Both the position numbers and the translations under genes were made by a program. Shown piece by piece: positions 24,581 to 36,006 of a stretch of 64,000 bases of DNA (positions are counted from its first letter, which is position 1; each line of letters begins with the position of its first letter). The DNA lies in the NCBI RefSeq assembly GCF_020531915.1, contig NZ_JAJAVG010000008.1:558001-622000 (forward strand). The letters run 5' to 3'. A model generated the notes under the pieces. It saw only the letters and a program-made list of their open reading frames with translations. It was not told where the DNA came from and did not search any database. This DNA comes from Methylovorus mays. Its GTDB lineage: Bacteria > Pseudomonadota > Gammaproteobacteria > Burkholderiales > Methylophilaceae.

Positions 24581-27500
24581 ATGCCTGCTTCATGGCAATC
24601 GTTACGCACTCGTCCCTTCCGCAAGCCAGCAACACTCTGCCATTCAATAACCGCGCCGCTACCTTCGCACGGTGATTGGCCGCACTTTCACCAGGAGCAG
24701 ATCATCATCAAGGAACTCGGCTTTTCGTCGCGACCCCGCCATCCCCGGCATAGTGAGCAGGATACGGAATTGTTGCGCTCCGAATTGTTCAGCATAGAAC
24801 AGCTGAAACGGCATGCGGCCATGCTGGCCACCCAGCATGTGCTGACGCCTGGGCCGGGACCAGACCACCTGCTGCCCCGGTTGGCAGATAATGCCCGCGT
24901 GCTCCTGGCAGCCTATGAAGTGGTGACCACCGCGGCGACGGAGGGCCAGCATCTGGTGCCTGCTGAAAGCTGGCTGCTGGATAACTTTTACCTGATCGAG
25001 CAACAGATCAGCCTGGCTAAACGGCACTTGCCACGCGGCTACAGTCGCCAGCTGCCAAGGTTGGCGAATGGCATCTCGGCCGGGTTTCCGCGCATTTATG
25101 ATCTGGCGCTGACACTGATCTCGCACATGGATGGCCGCGTGGATAACGACAACGCCAGCCAGGTAGTGGAAGCTTACCAGAGCGTGGAGGTATTGCGCCT
25201 GGGCGAGCTGTGGGCCTTCCCCATCATGCTGCAACTGGCCTTGCTGGAAAACCTGCGCCGGGTGGGCGTGCGCATTGCCCGTCGCCGCGAGGAGCGCGAT
25301 GCCGCCATTGCGTGGGCAGATCGCATGCTGACGACGGCGGAGCAGGAGCCGCAGCTGTTGATTCAATTACTGGCCGAGTTTGCCAATGCCGATGTGCCGC
25401 TGACCGCGCCGTTCGTTGAGGAGTTTTACTCGCGCCTGCAAGCGCATGGCTCGGCCATGGCTTTTGTGCAAGCGTGGGTAGAGCACAAGCTGCAGGAGCA
25501 GGGCGTCACCGCCACCCAGCTTTCCGAGGCAGCCAGCCGCACCGCAGCCGCCAACCAGATTTCGATTGCCAACAGCATCAGCAGCCTGCGCTTTATCGGC
25601 ACCATGGACTGGCGCAATTATGTAGAGTCGCTAAGCAAGGTCGAGGAGGTGTTGCGGCATGATCCAGCCGCCATGTATGCCTTGCAGGATTTCACCACAC
25701 GCGACCGTTACCGGCATGTGATTGAAGATGTGGCGCGCCGTTGCGGCAAACCCGAGCCTGTGGTCGCCGAAGCGGCCATTACACAGGCGAAGCTGGCAGC
25801 AGCAAGCCAGGGAGCAGCGCACCGCACCGCCCATGTCGGCTATTTTCTGGTAGATCACGGCTTGCCCATGCTGGAAAAAGCCATGGGTCGCCCACCCTCC
25901 TGGAAGATACCGGCGCGCCAGTATTATCTGCGCCACCGCCTGTTGGTATATCTGGCCCCGATGGCGCTGCTGACGGCGCTGTCCGCGTTCATCGTACTGC
26001 GCCAGCTGCAACCGCTGGCGCTGGGCAGCATGTACTACTGGCTGTTTGCCGTGCTCAGCATGGTTGGCCTTTCCACCTTGTCGGTCACGCTGGTCAATCT
26101 GGTGGCGACCTGGATGCTCAGGCCGCGTGTATTGCCGCGACTGGATTTTTCGCAAGGCATTCCGCCCGAGCATTGCACCATGGTCATCGTGCCCACGCTG
26201 CTCACCTCGATGGCCGCGATTGATGCCTACATGGAAGCGCTGGAAATACGCTACCTGGGGAATCGCGATGCCCAGCTTTACTTTGCCCTGCTCACCGACT
26301 TTCCCGATGCACTGACCGACAGCCTGCCAACGGATGCGGCCTTGCTGGCCCATGCGCATCAGGCGATTGCCACGCTCAATGCGACCTACCGCGATGATCG
26401 CCCCTGCATCTTTTATCTGCTGCATCGCCCCCGCACCTGGAACCCGGTGGAGCGGCTATGGATGGGCTATGAACGCAAACGCGGCAAGCTGGAGCAGTTC
26501 AACGCGCTGTTGCGCGGCAGCGGGCAGGCCGCGTTTCCGGATATTGTCGGCGATACCCAACTGTTTCCGCGCGTACGTTATGTGATCACCCTGGACACGG
26601 ACACCCAGCTACCGCGTGATACCGCGCGCACCCTGGTCGGTAACATGGCCCATCCGCTAAACCGGCCGGTGTACGACGCCAGAGTAGGCCGTATCGTGGA
26701 AGGCTATGCGATTCTGCAACCGCGCGCCGCCACCAGCCTGACCAGTGCCACGCGCTCTTGGTTTACGCGCCTGTTTGCCGGGGAGTCCGGCATAGACCCT
26801 TATACACGCGAGATATCGGATGTGTATCAGGATCTGTTTGGTGAGGGCTCGTTCATCGGCAAGGGCATCTACGATGTGGATGCCTTTCGGCAAGTGGTGG
26901 ACCAGCAGTTCCCCGACAACCTGATCCTGAGCCACGACCTCCTTGAGAGTGGCTATGCCCGCTCGGCCCTGGTAAGCGATGTCGTGCTGATAGAGGATTA
27001 CCCGGCCAGTTATCTGGCTGATGTGAGCCGCCGACACCGCTGGATACGTGGCGACTGGCAGCTGATCGGCTGGCTGTTTCCACGCGTGCCTGGCCCAGAG
27101 GGAACCACAGGCCAGCGTGGGCGGCGTGCGCCCAATCCGATCAATGCGCTTTCGATATGGAAAATCTTCGATAATCTGCGGCGTAGCCTGGTCGCCCCAG
27201 CCTTGCTCATGTTGCTGGCAAGCAGCTGGTTACTGGGGGTAGGTTCTGTCACTTTCTGGGCTGGCCTCATCCTGATCGTGCTGTTTGCGCCCATGCTGCT
27301 GACCAGCCTGGTCGATGTGGTGCGCAAGCCTGCGGATCGTGCCTGGCTGGTACATCTGACGCAGACTGGCAAGTCCGCCATACCGCCCTTGTCGATGGGC
27401 TTGCTCACCCTGGTTTTTCTTCCCTATGAAGCCTTGATCGCGGTGGATGCCATCCTGCGCTCCGCCTTGCGCATGCTGTTTACCCGCCGCGGGCTTTTGC

Positions 27501-30500
27501 TGTGGCATACCCGCGCTTATACCGTGCGCAATGCCAAACGCACCCTGGGCGACTTTGTGCTGGAAATGTGGATAGCGCCATTCCTCGCCATCGCGCTGTT
27601 TGCCAGCCTGCTTGGCCTCATGCAGCAAGAGCAGGTGATTGCCTGGCAAGTCATCCTGCCGATTTTATGCGTATGGCTTGTGGCGCCGGTGATCGCCTGG
27701 CGCATCAGCCTGCCTCTGCCCAAAACCACAGCCGAACTGACTACAGAACAACGTCTGTTCCTGCGCAAACAGGCACGGCGCACCTGGCAATATTTCGTGT
27801 CGCTGGTCGGTCCGGATGATCACTGGCTGCCGCCGGATAATTTCCAGGAATTCCCCGCGGGCATGATCGCGAGCCGCACTTCACCCACCAACATCGGCAT
27901 GGCCCTGACGTCCAATCTGGCGGCCTATGACCTGGGCTACCTCTCGGCCGGAGAGCTGATCGCGCGTAGCGAGCACACGCTATCCACCATGGGCTTGCTG
28001 GAGCGCTATCGCGGCCACTTTTACAACTGGTATGACACCCGCACGCTGGAAGTACTGCGCCCGCACTATGTCTCGTCCGTGGATAGCGGCAATCTGGCAG
28101 GCTGCCTGTTGACCCTGCAAATGGGCCTGCTGGAGTTGAAAAAGCAGGCCACGCTACCGTCGCAGACATTCCACGGGTTGCAGGATACCTTTCAGGTGCT
28201 GGAGGAGCATGTGCCCGGGACCGCCGGCGCTGATGCCAAATCGCACCTCAGCTGGCTACGCAAGGAGCTGAACGCATTGTGCGCGCCTGGCGTTGCCTTC
28301 CCCAGTCCGACTGCGGCCTTCACGATACTGGAGCAACTGCACGACAGCGCCGCCGCGCTGGCGATATCACTGGCTAACGAAGGAAACACCGATGCGCAAC
28401 TCGGCACCTGGCTAGACGCACTGGACAAGCAATGCCTGGCGGCCTATCAGGAGTTATCGCTACTGTCTTCCAGCCCTCATCATGTGCCGGATGACGGGAA
28501 CGCACCCCACGAAAGCCAGTCGCGCCATGCGCGTATTGATGATCTGATGGCGCAATGTGCCCAATTGGCGGTCATGGATGCCGACTTCTTGTATGACGCT
28601 GAGAGTGGTTTGTTGAGCATAGGTTACGACGTGCGCGAGCGCAGGCGCGACCCCTCCTGCTACGATCTGCTGGCATCGGAAGCGCGCCTTGCCAGCTTTC
28701 TGTTCATCGCCGAAGACAAACTCCCGCAAAAACACTGGTTTACCCTGGGCCGCCTGCTGACCAGTCAGGGCGGCGAACTGAGCCTGATCTCATGGAGCGG
28801 CTCCATGTTTGAATACCTGATGCCGCAGCTGATGATGCCCAGCTACGACAACACCCTGCTGGACCAGACCTGCAAGGCGGTCGTACTGCGCCAGATTGAA
28901 TACGGGCGGCAGCGTGGCATACCCTGGGGTATTTCCGAATCCTGCTATAACGCGACCGACGCCAGCCATATCTACCAGTACCGGGCATTTGGCGTACCGG
29001 GACTGGGCTTCAAGCGTGGTCTGGCCGATGACCTGGTGATTGCCCCTTATGCCACGGCGCTGGCGCTGATCGTCATGCCGCGCGAAGCCTGCCGCAACCT
29101 GCAAGCCATGGCGGGCCTGGGCTTTACCGGGCAGTTCGGCTTTTACGAAGCAATCGACTATACCCCGTCACGCGTGCCGCGCGGCAAAACCCATGCGGTG
29201 GTGAAGTCTTACATGGTGCACCATCAGGGCATGAGTTTGCTGGCGTTTGACCATGTGCTGCACGATGCGCCCATGCAGCGCCGTTTCATGGCAGCCCCTG
29301 CCGTACAGGCCACCGCCTTGCTGCTGCAGGAGCGCGTGCCCAAGAAGGGCGATACCCTGCATCCGCATGCTGCAGAAGTAAGTGCCGCCGCCAGGCCACC
29401 GGTGGCAGACCGAGGTTCGCTCATGCGAGTGCTTACCAACCCGCACACCACCCTGCCAGAAGTGCATTTACTCTCCAATGGCCATTACCATGTCATGGTC
29501 ACCAACTCCGGTGGCGGCTACAGCCGCTGGCGTGATCTGGCGATTACCCGCTGGCGTGAAGATGCCACCATGGATGGCTTTGGTACCTTCATCTACCTGC
29601 GCGACCGCGATACCGGCTATTACTGGTCAAGTGCTTACCAGCCCACCCATGGCAAAACCGATAGTTTTGAGGCGATTTTCGTGCAGGGGCGGGCGGAGTA
29701 CCGCCTGCGCGATCAGGCCATTGAAACCCACACCGAGATCAGCGTCTCACCGGAAGATGATGTCGAGATCCGCCGCGTGACGCTGGCGAATCTGTCCTCA
29801 CGGCACAGGCGCATTGAAATCACCACCTATGCCGAAGTGGTGCTGGCCCCGCTGAATGCCGATCTGGCGCACCGGGCGTTCAGTAATCTGTTTGTGCAAA
29901 CCGAGATTCTGGCGGATCGCCAGGCCATCCTCTGCACGCGCCGCCCGCGCACGCCAGAGGAACAGGTGCCATGGATGTTCCATCTGCTGGCAGCCCCCGG
30001 GACCGTGTCTGGTGCCTTGTCCTTTGAAACAGACCGCGCCCAGTTTATCGGCCGCGGGCGCACGGCCAGCCACCCCGTGGTCATGGATAGCCGCGCTGGA
30101 CCAGCACTGCTTTCCAATAGTGAGGGCTCCGTACTGGACCCTATCGTCGCCATCCGGTGCAACATCAGCCTGCAAGCCGATACCTCGGCTGTCATCCAGA
30201 TTATTTCCGGCGTGGCAGATACGCGTGAGCAGGCACTTGCACTGCTGGATAAATACTGTGACCGCCATTTTGTGGATCGCGCATTCGAGATGGCCTGGTT
30301 TCATAGCCAGGAAGTCCTCCGACTGATCAATGCCAGTGAAGCCGATGCCCAGACTTATGCGCGTCTGGCCGCCTCAATCCTTTATGCCAGCGCTCTACGC
30401 CGCGCCCCGCCCGCCGTGATCCTGCGCAATCAGCAAGGGCAATCCGGCCTGTGGCGTTTTGGTATTTCTGGTGATCTGCCGATTGTGCTGCTGCGGGTGG

Positions 30501-33304
30501 GCGATATCAGCCGTCTTAACCTGGTGAAGCAGGCGCTGCAAGCCCATGCCTATTGGCGCATGAAAGGGCTGGTGGTCGACCTGGTGATTATCAATGAGGA
30601 TTTCTCCGGCTACCGTGCCCTGCTGCATGACCAGATCATGGGCCTGATCAATGCAGGCTCAGAGGCCCAGGTCATGGATAAACCCGGCGGCATATTCATC
30701 CGCCGGGCGGAGGAGCTGTCGGAAGATGCCCGCGTGTTGCTGCTCTCGGTCGCCCGTGTGGTGCTACATGATACGGCGGATACGCTGATCGAACAGATTG
30801 ATCGCCGCGTGTCTACCGAGCGCGTATCCGACATGCTGCAACCGGTATTGCCGCATGAAAGTACCCCCAACGTGCCGCTGCAGGCGCCACCCCGCCAGTT
30901 CTTCAACGGCCTGGGCGGCTTTTCGGAAGATGGGCGCGAATACATCATCACCTTGCCGCCCGGCGCGACGACCCCTGCACCTTGGTCAAATGTGATCGCC
31001 AGCCCGTATATCGGCATGGTGATCAGCGAAAGCGGCAGCAGCTATACCTGGGTAGAAAACGCCCACGAGTTCCGCCTCACCACCTGGCATAACGACCCGA
31101 TCAGCGATAGCAGCGGCGAGGCTTTTTATGTGCGCGATGAAGAGTCCGGCGCTTTCTGGTCGCCGACGCCCTTGCCGGCACGCGGCCTGTCGGGCTATAT
31201 CTGCCGTCATGGTTTCGGCTATAGCGTATTCGAGCATGAAGAAGCGGGCCTACGCTCCGAGCTGACCACCTTTGTCGCCATGGACGCGCCCGTCAAATTT
31301 GTGGTGATCAAACTGAGCAATCACTCGGGCCGCGCGCGCAAGCTTTCGCTCACGGGCTACTGGGAGCTGGTGCTGGGGCAGTGGCGCCATGCCAACATGA
31401 TGCATGTGGTGACCGAAATCGACCCTCACAACCACGCCTTATTGGCACGCAACCAGTATGGCCAGGAATGTGCGAATCGCGTGGTATTTGCCCAGGTTAA
31501 CCTGAGTGAGCGCTCCATGTCGGGCAACCGCGCCGAGTTTATCGGGCGCAATGGCACACTCGCCAGGCCCGCCGCCATGCAACGCAAGCGCCTGTCAGGC
31601 CGCACCGGGGCCTGTCTGGACCCCTGTGCCGCCATTCAGGCGCCCCTGGAACTGGCCGAAGGGCAGACACGCGAAGTCGTTTTTGTATTCGGCGCGGGCG
31701 CCAATACCGACGAAGTGCACCACCATATTCAGCAATATTGCGGACCTGCCGGTGCCGATGCGGCCCTGGAAAAGGTAAAGGCTTACTGGGAAGTAACCCT
31801 GGGCGCGGTGCAGGTGACGACGCCCGACCGCGCCATGGATATCCTCACCAATGGCTGGCTGCTTTACCAGACGCTGGCCTGCCGCCTATGGGCACGCAGT
31901 GGTTACTACCAATCCGGTGGGGCTTATGGTTTCCGCGACCAGCTGCAAGATACCATGGCGCTGGTGCATACCACCCCGAGTCTGGCACGTCAGCAACTCA
32001 TTACCTGTGCCGAACGGCAGTTCAGCGAGGGGGATGTGCAACACTGGTGGCATCCACCCGCCGGGCAAGGCGTACGCACCCACTTCTCGGATGATTACCT
32101 GTGGCTGCCCTATGCCACCTGCCGCTATGTGCAGACCACGGGCGATGTCGCCGTGCTGGATAGCCGTATTGCCTTTCTGGAAGGGCGCCTGCTGAATCAG
32201 GAAGAAGAGTCTTATTACGACCAGCCGCAGCGCTCGGCCGAAGAAGCCACGCTATACGAGCATTGCGTGCGGGCCATCCGCCATGGCTTGCGCTTTGGCG
32301 TGCACCAGTTGCCGCTCATGGGCTGTGGCGACTGGAACGATGGCATGAACCTGGTCGGCCGGGCCGGTCAGGGCGAGAGCGTGTGGCTGGCCTGGTTCCT
32401 GTTTGACAACCTGACCCAGTTTGCCAGCCTGGCACAAAGCCGCCACGATACCGCCTTTGCCGAATTCTGTACCGGGCAGGCCGCCCTGTTGCGCCAGCAT
32501 ATTGAAGCCCATGCCTGGGATGGCAACTGGTACCGCCGCGCCTATTTTGACGATGGCACACCACTGGGCTCCAGCAGCAATAGCGAATGCCAGATCGACT
32601 CCATCAGCCAGAGCTGGGCCATCCTCTCCGGCGGCGGCAATCCCATGCGCGCGCGCATGGCGATGAAAGCGGTGAATGAACGCCTGGTCATGCCTGATGA
32701 AAAACTCATTCGCCTGCTGACGCCGGCATTTGACACCTCCAGCCTGCAACCTGGCTATATCAAGGGTTATGTGCCCGGCATCCGCGAAAATGGTGGGCAA
32801 TATACCCATGCCGGCGTGTGGGCCAGCATGGCCTACGCCATGCAGGGCGACACCGAGCAGGCATGGGCGCTATATGGCATGCTGAACCCCATCCATCATG
32901 GCAGCCACCCGCAAGACATGCTGCGCTACAAGGTGGAACCCTATGTGATGAGTGCGGATATTTATACGGCAGAAGCGCATATGGGCCGTGGCGGCTGGAG
33001 CTGGTACACCGGCGCGGCAGGCTGGATGTATCGCCTGGGGCTGGAAACCCTGCTGGGGCTGGAGTTACGCCAGGATCGCCTGCTCATCCATCCACGCATT
33101 CCTGCTGACTGGACCACCTATCAGATCCGCTATCGCTATCAGCAAACGCATTACCAGCTCAACTTCAGCTGCACCGGTACCCACCGCAACGTCATCAAGC
33201 AGGTGTGGCTGGACGGGCAGCTGATGGAGGCCTGGCCGCCCAATACCTTGCTACTGGTCAATGACGGAGTGGATCATGTAATGAATATTGCACTGGAGGG
33301 GTGA
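24581..33304 (+). CDS. Cyclic beta-1,2-glucan synthase (NdvB/Cgs-like)
   Basis: A 2907-residue multi-domain membrane enzyme with the length and order of Brucella Cgs and rhizobial NdvB. From residue about 60: an N-terminal helical domain; membrane helices about 455-520; a GT84 glycosyltransferase domain with the LDTDTQLP motif (about 670), SHDLLESGYARS and RRHRWIRGDWQ (about 822); further membrane helices about 865-1060; a glucoamylase-like domain (about 1405-1600, with WGISESCYNATD and VVKSYMVHHQGMS); and two beta-sandwich modules with a C-terminal GH94 phosphorylase domain carrying GDWNDGMN (Asp near 2587). The enzyme uses UDP-glucose to build, size and cyclise periplasmic beta-1,2-glucan. 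No export ABC gene (ndvA/cgt) is adjacent. The first about 50 residues have no homologous counterpart that I recognise, so the start could lie further in. Confidence 0.95.
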   Translation: MPASWQSLRTRPFRKPATLCHSITAPLPSHGDWPHFHQEQIIIKELGFSSRPRHPRHSEQDTELLRSELFSIEQLKRHAAMLATQHVLTPGPGPDHLLPRLADNARVLLAAYEVVTTAATEGQHLVPAESWLLDNFYLIEQQISLAKRHLPRGYSRQLPRLANGISAGFPRIYDLALTLISHMDGRVDNDNASQVVEAYQSVEVLRLGELWAFPIMLQLALLENLRRVGVRIARRREERDAAIAWADRMLTTAEQEPQLLIQLLAEFANADVPLTAPFVEEFYSRLQAHGSAMAFVQAWVEHKLQEQGVTATQLSEAASRTAAANQISIANSISSLRFIGTMDWRNYVESLSKVEEVLRHDPAAMYALQDFTTRDRYRHVIEDVARRCGKPEPVVAEAAITQAKLAAASQGAAHRTAHVGYFLVDHGLPMLEKAMGRPPSWKIPARQYYLRHRLLVYLAPMALLTALSAFIVLRQLQPLALGSMYYWLFAVLSMVGLSTLSVTLVNLVATWMLRPRVLPRLDFSQGIPPEHCTMVIVPTLLTSMAAIDAYMEALEIRYLGNRDAQLYFALLTDFPDALTDSLPTDAALLAHAHQAIATLNATYRDDRPCIFYLLHRPRTWNPVERLWMGYERKRGKLEQFNALLRGSGQAAFPDIVGDTQLFPRVRYVITLDTDTQLPRDTARTLVGNMAHPLNRPVYDARVGRIVEGYAILQPRAATSLTSATRSWFTRLFAGESGIDPYTREISDVYQDLFGEGSFIGKGIYDVDAFRQVVDQQFPDNLILSHDLLESGYARSALVSDVVLIEDYPASYLADVSRRHRWIRGDWQLIGWLFPRVPGPEGTTGQRGRRAPNPINALSIWKIFDNLRRSLVAPALLMLLASSWLLGVGSVTFWAGLILIVLFAPMLLTSLVDVVRKPADRAWLVHLTQTGKSAIPPLSMGLLTLVFLPYEALIAVDAILRSALRMLFTRRGLLLWHTRAYTVRNAKRTLGDFVLEMWIAPFLAIALFASLLGLMQQEQVIAWQVILPILCVWLVAPVIAWRISLPLPKTTAELTTEQRLFLRKQARRTWQYFVSLVGPDDHWLPPDNFQEFPAGMIASRTSPTNIGMALTSNLAAYDLGYLSAGELIARSEHTLSTMGLLERYRGHFYNWYDTRTLEVLRPHYVSSVDSGNLAGCLLTLQMGLLELKKQATLPSQTFHGLQDTFQVLEEHVPGTAGADAKSHLSWLRKELNALCAPGVAFPSPTAAFTILEQLHDSAAALAISLANEGNTDAQLGTWLDALDKQCLAAYQELSLLSSSPHHVPDDGNAPHESQSRHARIDDLMAQCAQLAVMDADFLYDAESGLLSIGYDVRERRRDPSCYDLLASEARLASFLFIAEDKLPQKHWFTLGRLLTSQGGELSLISWSGSMFEYLMPQLMMPSYDNTLLDQTCKAVVLRQIEYGRQRGIPWGISESCYNATDASHIYQYRAFGVPGLGFKRGLADDLVIAPYATALALIVMPREACRNLQAMAGLGFTGQFGFYEAIDYTPSRVPRGKTHAVVKSYMVHHQGMSLLAFDHVLHDAPMQRRFMAAPAVQATALLLQERVPKKGDTLHPHAAEVSAAARPPVADRGSLMRVLTNPHTTLPEVHLLSNGHYHVMVTNSGGGYSRWRDLAITRWREDATMDGFGTFIYLRDRDTGYYWSSAYQPTHGKTDSFEAIFVQGRAEYRLRDQAIETHTEISVSPEDDVEIRRVTLANLSSRHRRIEITTYAEVVLAPLNADLAHRAFSNLFVQTEILADRQAILCTRRPRTPEEQVPWMFHLLAAPGTVSGALSFETDRAQFIGRGRTASHPVVMDSRAGPALLSNSEGSVLDPIVAIRCNISLQADTSAVIQIISGVADTREQALALLDKYCDRHFVDRAFEMAWFHSQEVLRLINASEADAQTYARLAASILYASALRRAPPAVILRNQQGQSGLWRFGISGDLPIVLLRVGDISRLNLVKQALQAHAYWRMKGLVVDLVIINEDFSGYRALLHDQIMGLINAGSEAQVMDKPGGIFIRRAEELSEDARVLLLSVARVVLHDTADTLIEQIDRRVSTERVSDMLQPVLPHESTPNVPLQAPPRQFFNGLGGFSEDGREYIITLPPGATTPAPWSNVIASPYIGMVISESGSSYTWVENAHEFRLTTWHNDPISDSSGEAFYVRDEESGAFWSPTPLPARGLSGYICRHGFGYSVFEHEEAGLRSELTTFVAMDAPVKFVVIKLSNHSGRARKLSLTGYWELVLGQWRHANMMHVVTEIDPHNHALLARNQYGQECANRVVFAQVNLSERSMSGNRAEFIGRNGTLARPAAMQRKRLSGRTGACLDPCAAIQAPLELAEGQTREVVFVFGAGANTDEVHHHIQQYCGPAGADAALEKVKAYWEVTLGAVQVTTPDRAMDILTNGWLLYQTLACRLWARSGYYQSGGAYGFRDQLQDTMALVHTTPSLARQQLITCAERQFSEGDVQHWWHPPAGQGVRTHFSDDYLWLPYATCRYVQTTGDVAVLDSRIAFLEGRLLNQEEESYYDQPQRSAEEATLYEHCVRAIRHGLRFGVHQLPLMGCGDWNDGMNLVGRAGQGESVWLAWFLFDNLTQFASLAQSRHDTAFAEFCTGQAALLRQHIEAHAWDGNWYRRAYFDDGTPLGSSSNSECQIDSISQSWAILSGGGNPMRARMAMKAVNERLVMPDEKLIRLLTPAFDTSSLQPGYIKGYVPGIRENGGQYTHAGVWASMAYAMQGDTEQAWALYGMLNPIHHGSHPQDMLRYKVEPYVMSADIYTAEAHMGRGGWSWYTGAAGWMYRLGLETLLGLELRQDRLLIHPRIPADWTTYQIRYRYQQTHYQLNFSCTGTHRNVIKQVWLDGQLMEAWPPNTLLLVNDGVDHVMNIALEG

Positions 33305-33406
33305 ATCATGCCGGCGGCAGCGCAGTGATCCAGCGATATGGATCCTGCCCGGGTATTGGCTTGAAACACCGTGTAAAGGGTTAAGTCCACCCCGATGGCG
33401 TCGGTT

Positions 33407-35884
33407 TTATCGCCCCACCGCCGCCAGCAAGGGGCGGGCAGCGATGGCGTTACCCGCCTCGACCTTGTATCGTGCGACGGTTTCCATCAGGATATTCGCC
33501 TGATCCGCCAGCGACATGGCGGCCGCAGCGGCCTCCTCGACCAGCGCCGCATTCTGCTGTGTTACGCCGTCCATATTGCTGATGGCGACATTCACCTGGG
33601 CGATGCCCGCACTTTGCTCACTGGAGGCCTTGGTAATTTCTGCCATGATATTGGTCACGCTCTGCACGGAGGCCACAATATCACTCATTGTCGCGCCGGC
33701 CTCCCCCACCAGTTTTGAGCCATCCTTCACTTTCTCTACAGAGACAGTGATCAGCTGAGTGATCTCCTTGGCAGCCGAGGCCGAGCGCTGGGCCAGATTG
33801 CGGACTTCACTTGCCACCACGGCAAAACCTCTTCCGTGCTCGCCCGCACGCGCGGCCTCTACCGCCGCGTTGAGCGCCAGAATATTCGTCTGGAACGCAA
33901 TGCCATCAATGACGCTGATGATGTCGACGATTTTTCTCGAACTCTCACTGATGCCGGACATGGTCTGGATAACCTCATTCACCACATCGCCGCCTTTGAT
34001 CGCAATTTCGGAAGCACTGTGTACGAGCTGATGGGCTTGCTTGGCGCTATTGGCATTCTGTTGCACGGTCGACGCCAGGTCATCCATGCTGGAAGCGGTT
34101 TCCTGCAGCATGGATGCCTGCTTTTCCGTACGCTGCGACAAGTCGTTATTCCCTGTCGCAATTTCATTGGCAGAGGTAGAAATGGTATCGCTGGAGCGCT
34201 TGATCTGGGTAATGATGCCCGCCATGTTATCGATCAACGCATTGACGCCCTCACACAGAATGCGCAACTCGGCGGTTTTATCATCCAGCATGATGCGACT
34301 GGTCAGATCGCCCGTCTTGGCGGCCGCGACTATCGCCTGGGTTTCCTCGACAGCACGATTCATCACCTGGGTGCTTAACACCTGCGCGGTAATATCCGTT
34401 GCATACTTGACGACTTTGTATGGCTTGCCATTCAAATCAAAGATGGGGTTGTAGGAGGCCTGCAGCCAGACTTCCTTGCCACCCTTGCCCATGCGTTTGT
34501 ATATACCGGCATCGTATTGCCCGGAACGCAGGCGCTCCCAGAATTGGGCGTAATCAAGACTGTTACGGTATGCGGCATCCACAAACAGGCTGTGCGGCTT
34601 GCCTGCAGCCTCTTGCAATGAGTAACCGAGAATATCGAGAAACTTCTGGTTGGCCGTGAGCACCGTGCCATCCAGGTTGAACTCGATCACGCCTTGCGAT
34701 TTACCAATTGCCGCCAGCTGGCCCGAAAAATCGGCATTTCTTAATTCCTGCTCGGTGATGTCAGTGGCGTATTTGACGACTTTGTATGGTTTGCCATTCA
34801 AGTCAAAAATGGGATTGTAAGAAGCTTGCAGCCAGACTTCCCTGCCACCCTTAGCAATGCGCTTATAAATCCCTGCATCGTACTCACCTGCACGCAGGCG
34901 CTCCCAAAGTTGCTGATAGTCACGACTGTTGCGGGTTGCTTCATCCACAAACGTGCCATGTGGCTTGCCAGCGGCTTCTTCCAGCGAATATCCCATGATA
35001 TCCAGAAACTTCTGGTTGGCCGTAATGATGGTGCTGTCCAGATTGAACTCGATAACGCCTTGCGACTTGCCAATTGCCGCCAGTTGTCCCGAAAAGTCCG
35101 CATTTCTTAATGCCTGCTCGGTGATGTCAGTGGCGTATTTGACGACTTTGAATGGTTTGCCATTCAGATCAAAGATGGGGTTGTAGGATGCCTGCAGCCA
35201 GACCTCCTTGCCACCTTTGGCAATACGTTTATAAATCCCTGCATCGTATTGGCCCGCACGCAACCGTTCCCAAAGCTGTTGATAGTCACGACTGTTACGG
35301 GTTTCCACATCCACAAACGTGCTATGCGGCTTGCCAGCGGCTTCTTCCAGCGAGTACCCGAAGATATCCAGAAACTTCTGGTTAGCGGTGATCACCGTGC
35401 TATCGAGATTGAACTCAATCACGCCTTGCGATTTGCCAATCGCCGCCAGCTGACCATCGGCATCAAGCGCCTTTCGCTGCTGGGCTGTAATATCCGTCGC
35501 ATATTTAATGACTTTGCATGGTTTGCCATCCATATCCAGTACAGGAGTGTAGGAGGCTTGCAGCCAGATTTCCTTGCCGCCCTTGCCCATGCGTCTGTAT
35601 ACACCGGCATCGTATTGCCCGGCACGCAGACGCTCCCATAATTGCCGATACTCGCTGCTATTACGGGTTTCTGCATCCACAAACGTGCTATGCGGCTGGC
35701 CAACAGCTTCATCCAGCGAGTAGCCGAGGATATCCAGAAATCTCTGGTTGGCCGTGATCAACTGCCCATCCAGGCTAAATTCGACGACGCCTTGAGCATT
35801 ACCTATTGCTGCCAGCTGACGCTGCAGATTTGATAACTCAAGGTCATGTACTGTTTTTGTTGAGAATAGGCGCGATAGCAACAT
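33407..35884 (-). CDS. Soluble methyl-accepting protein with four tandem PAS domains (BdlA-like)
   Basis: An 825-residue protein: four PAS domains with exactly 122-residue period (residues 23-144, 145-266, 267-388, 389-510), each ending in the PAC motif [22 protein letters not shown], then a linker ([10 protein letters not shown]) and a full MCP signalling domain (about 570-800) with the conserved hairpin tip [20 protein letters not shown]. No membrane helix, so it is cytoplasmic. The nearest known architecture is Pseudomonas BdlA (two PAS plus MCP), which links c-di-GMP, redox or nutrient signals to biofilm dispersion, and related aerotaxis receptors. PAS ligand unknown. Convergent with the glucan synthase gene; upstream gap 35885-36006 presumably carries its promoter. 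Confidence 0.93.
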   Translation of the reverse strand: MLLSRLFSTKTVHDLELSNLQRQLAAIGNAQGVVEFSLDGQLITANQRFLDILGYSLDEAVGQPHSTFVDAETRNSSEYRQLWERLRAGQYDAGVYRRMGKGGKEIWLQASYTPVLDMDGKPCKVIKYATDITAQQRKALDADGQLAAIGKSQGVIEFNLDSTVITANQKFLDIFGYSLEEAAGKPHSTFVDVETRNSRDYQQLWERLRAGQYDAGIYKRIAKGGKEVWLQASYNPIFDLNGKPFKVVKYATDITEQALRNADFSGQLAAIGKSQGVIEFNLDSTIITANQKFLDIMGYSLEEAAGKPHGTFVDEATRNSRDYQQLWERLRAGEYDAGIYKRIAKGGREVWLQASYNPIFDLNGKPYKVVKYATDITEQELRNADFSGQLAAIGKSQGVIEFNLDGTVLTANQKFLDILGYSLQEAAGKPHSLFVDAAYRNSLDYAQFWERLRSGQYDAGIYKRMGKGGKEVWLQASYNPIFDLNGKPYKVVKYATDITAQVLSTQVMNRAVEETQAIVAAAKTGDLTSRIMLDDKTAELRILCEGVNALIDNMAGIITQIKRSSDTISTSANEIATGNNDLSQRTEKQASMLQETASSMDDLASTVQQNANSAKQAHQLVHSASEIAIKGGDVVNEVIQTMSGISESSRKIVDIISVIDGIAFQTNILALNAAVEAARAGEHGRGFAVVASEVRNLAQRSASAAKEITQLITVSVEKVKDGSKLVGEAGATMSDIVASVQSVTNIMAEITKASSEQSAGIAQVNVAISNMDGVTQQNAALVEEAAAAAMSLADQANILMETVARYKVEAGNAIAARPLLAAVGR
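34355..35818 (-). repeat. Four tandem 366-bp coding repeats (PAS units)
   Basis: Units at 35818-35453, 35452-35087, 35086-34721 and 34720-34355. Units 2 and 3 are nearly identical in protein and DNA; 1 and 4 are more diverged. Exact length conservation indicates expansion by unequal recombination. Confidence 0.9.
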
Positions 35885-36006
35885 GGATAACTTTAGAAGA
35901 GTGAACTCAAGACATATCTACGTCGCCTTTCTCACACTCTTTAAAGTGAATCGATATTCGCCATATTCGCCGCACACCTTTCCGTGTTATTGAAGCAACC
36001 GGGTCG

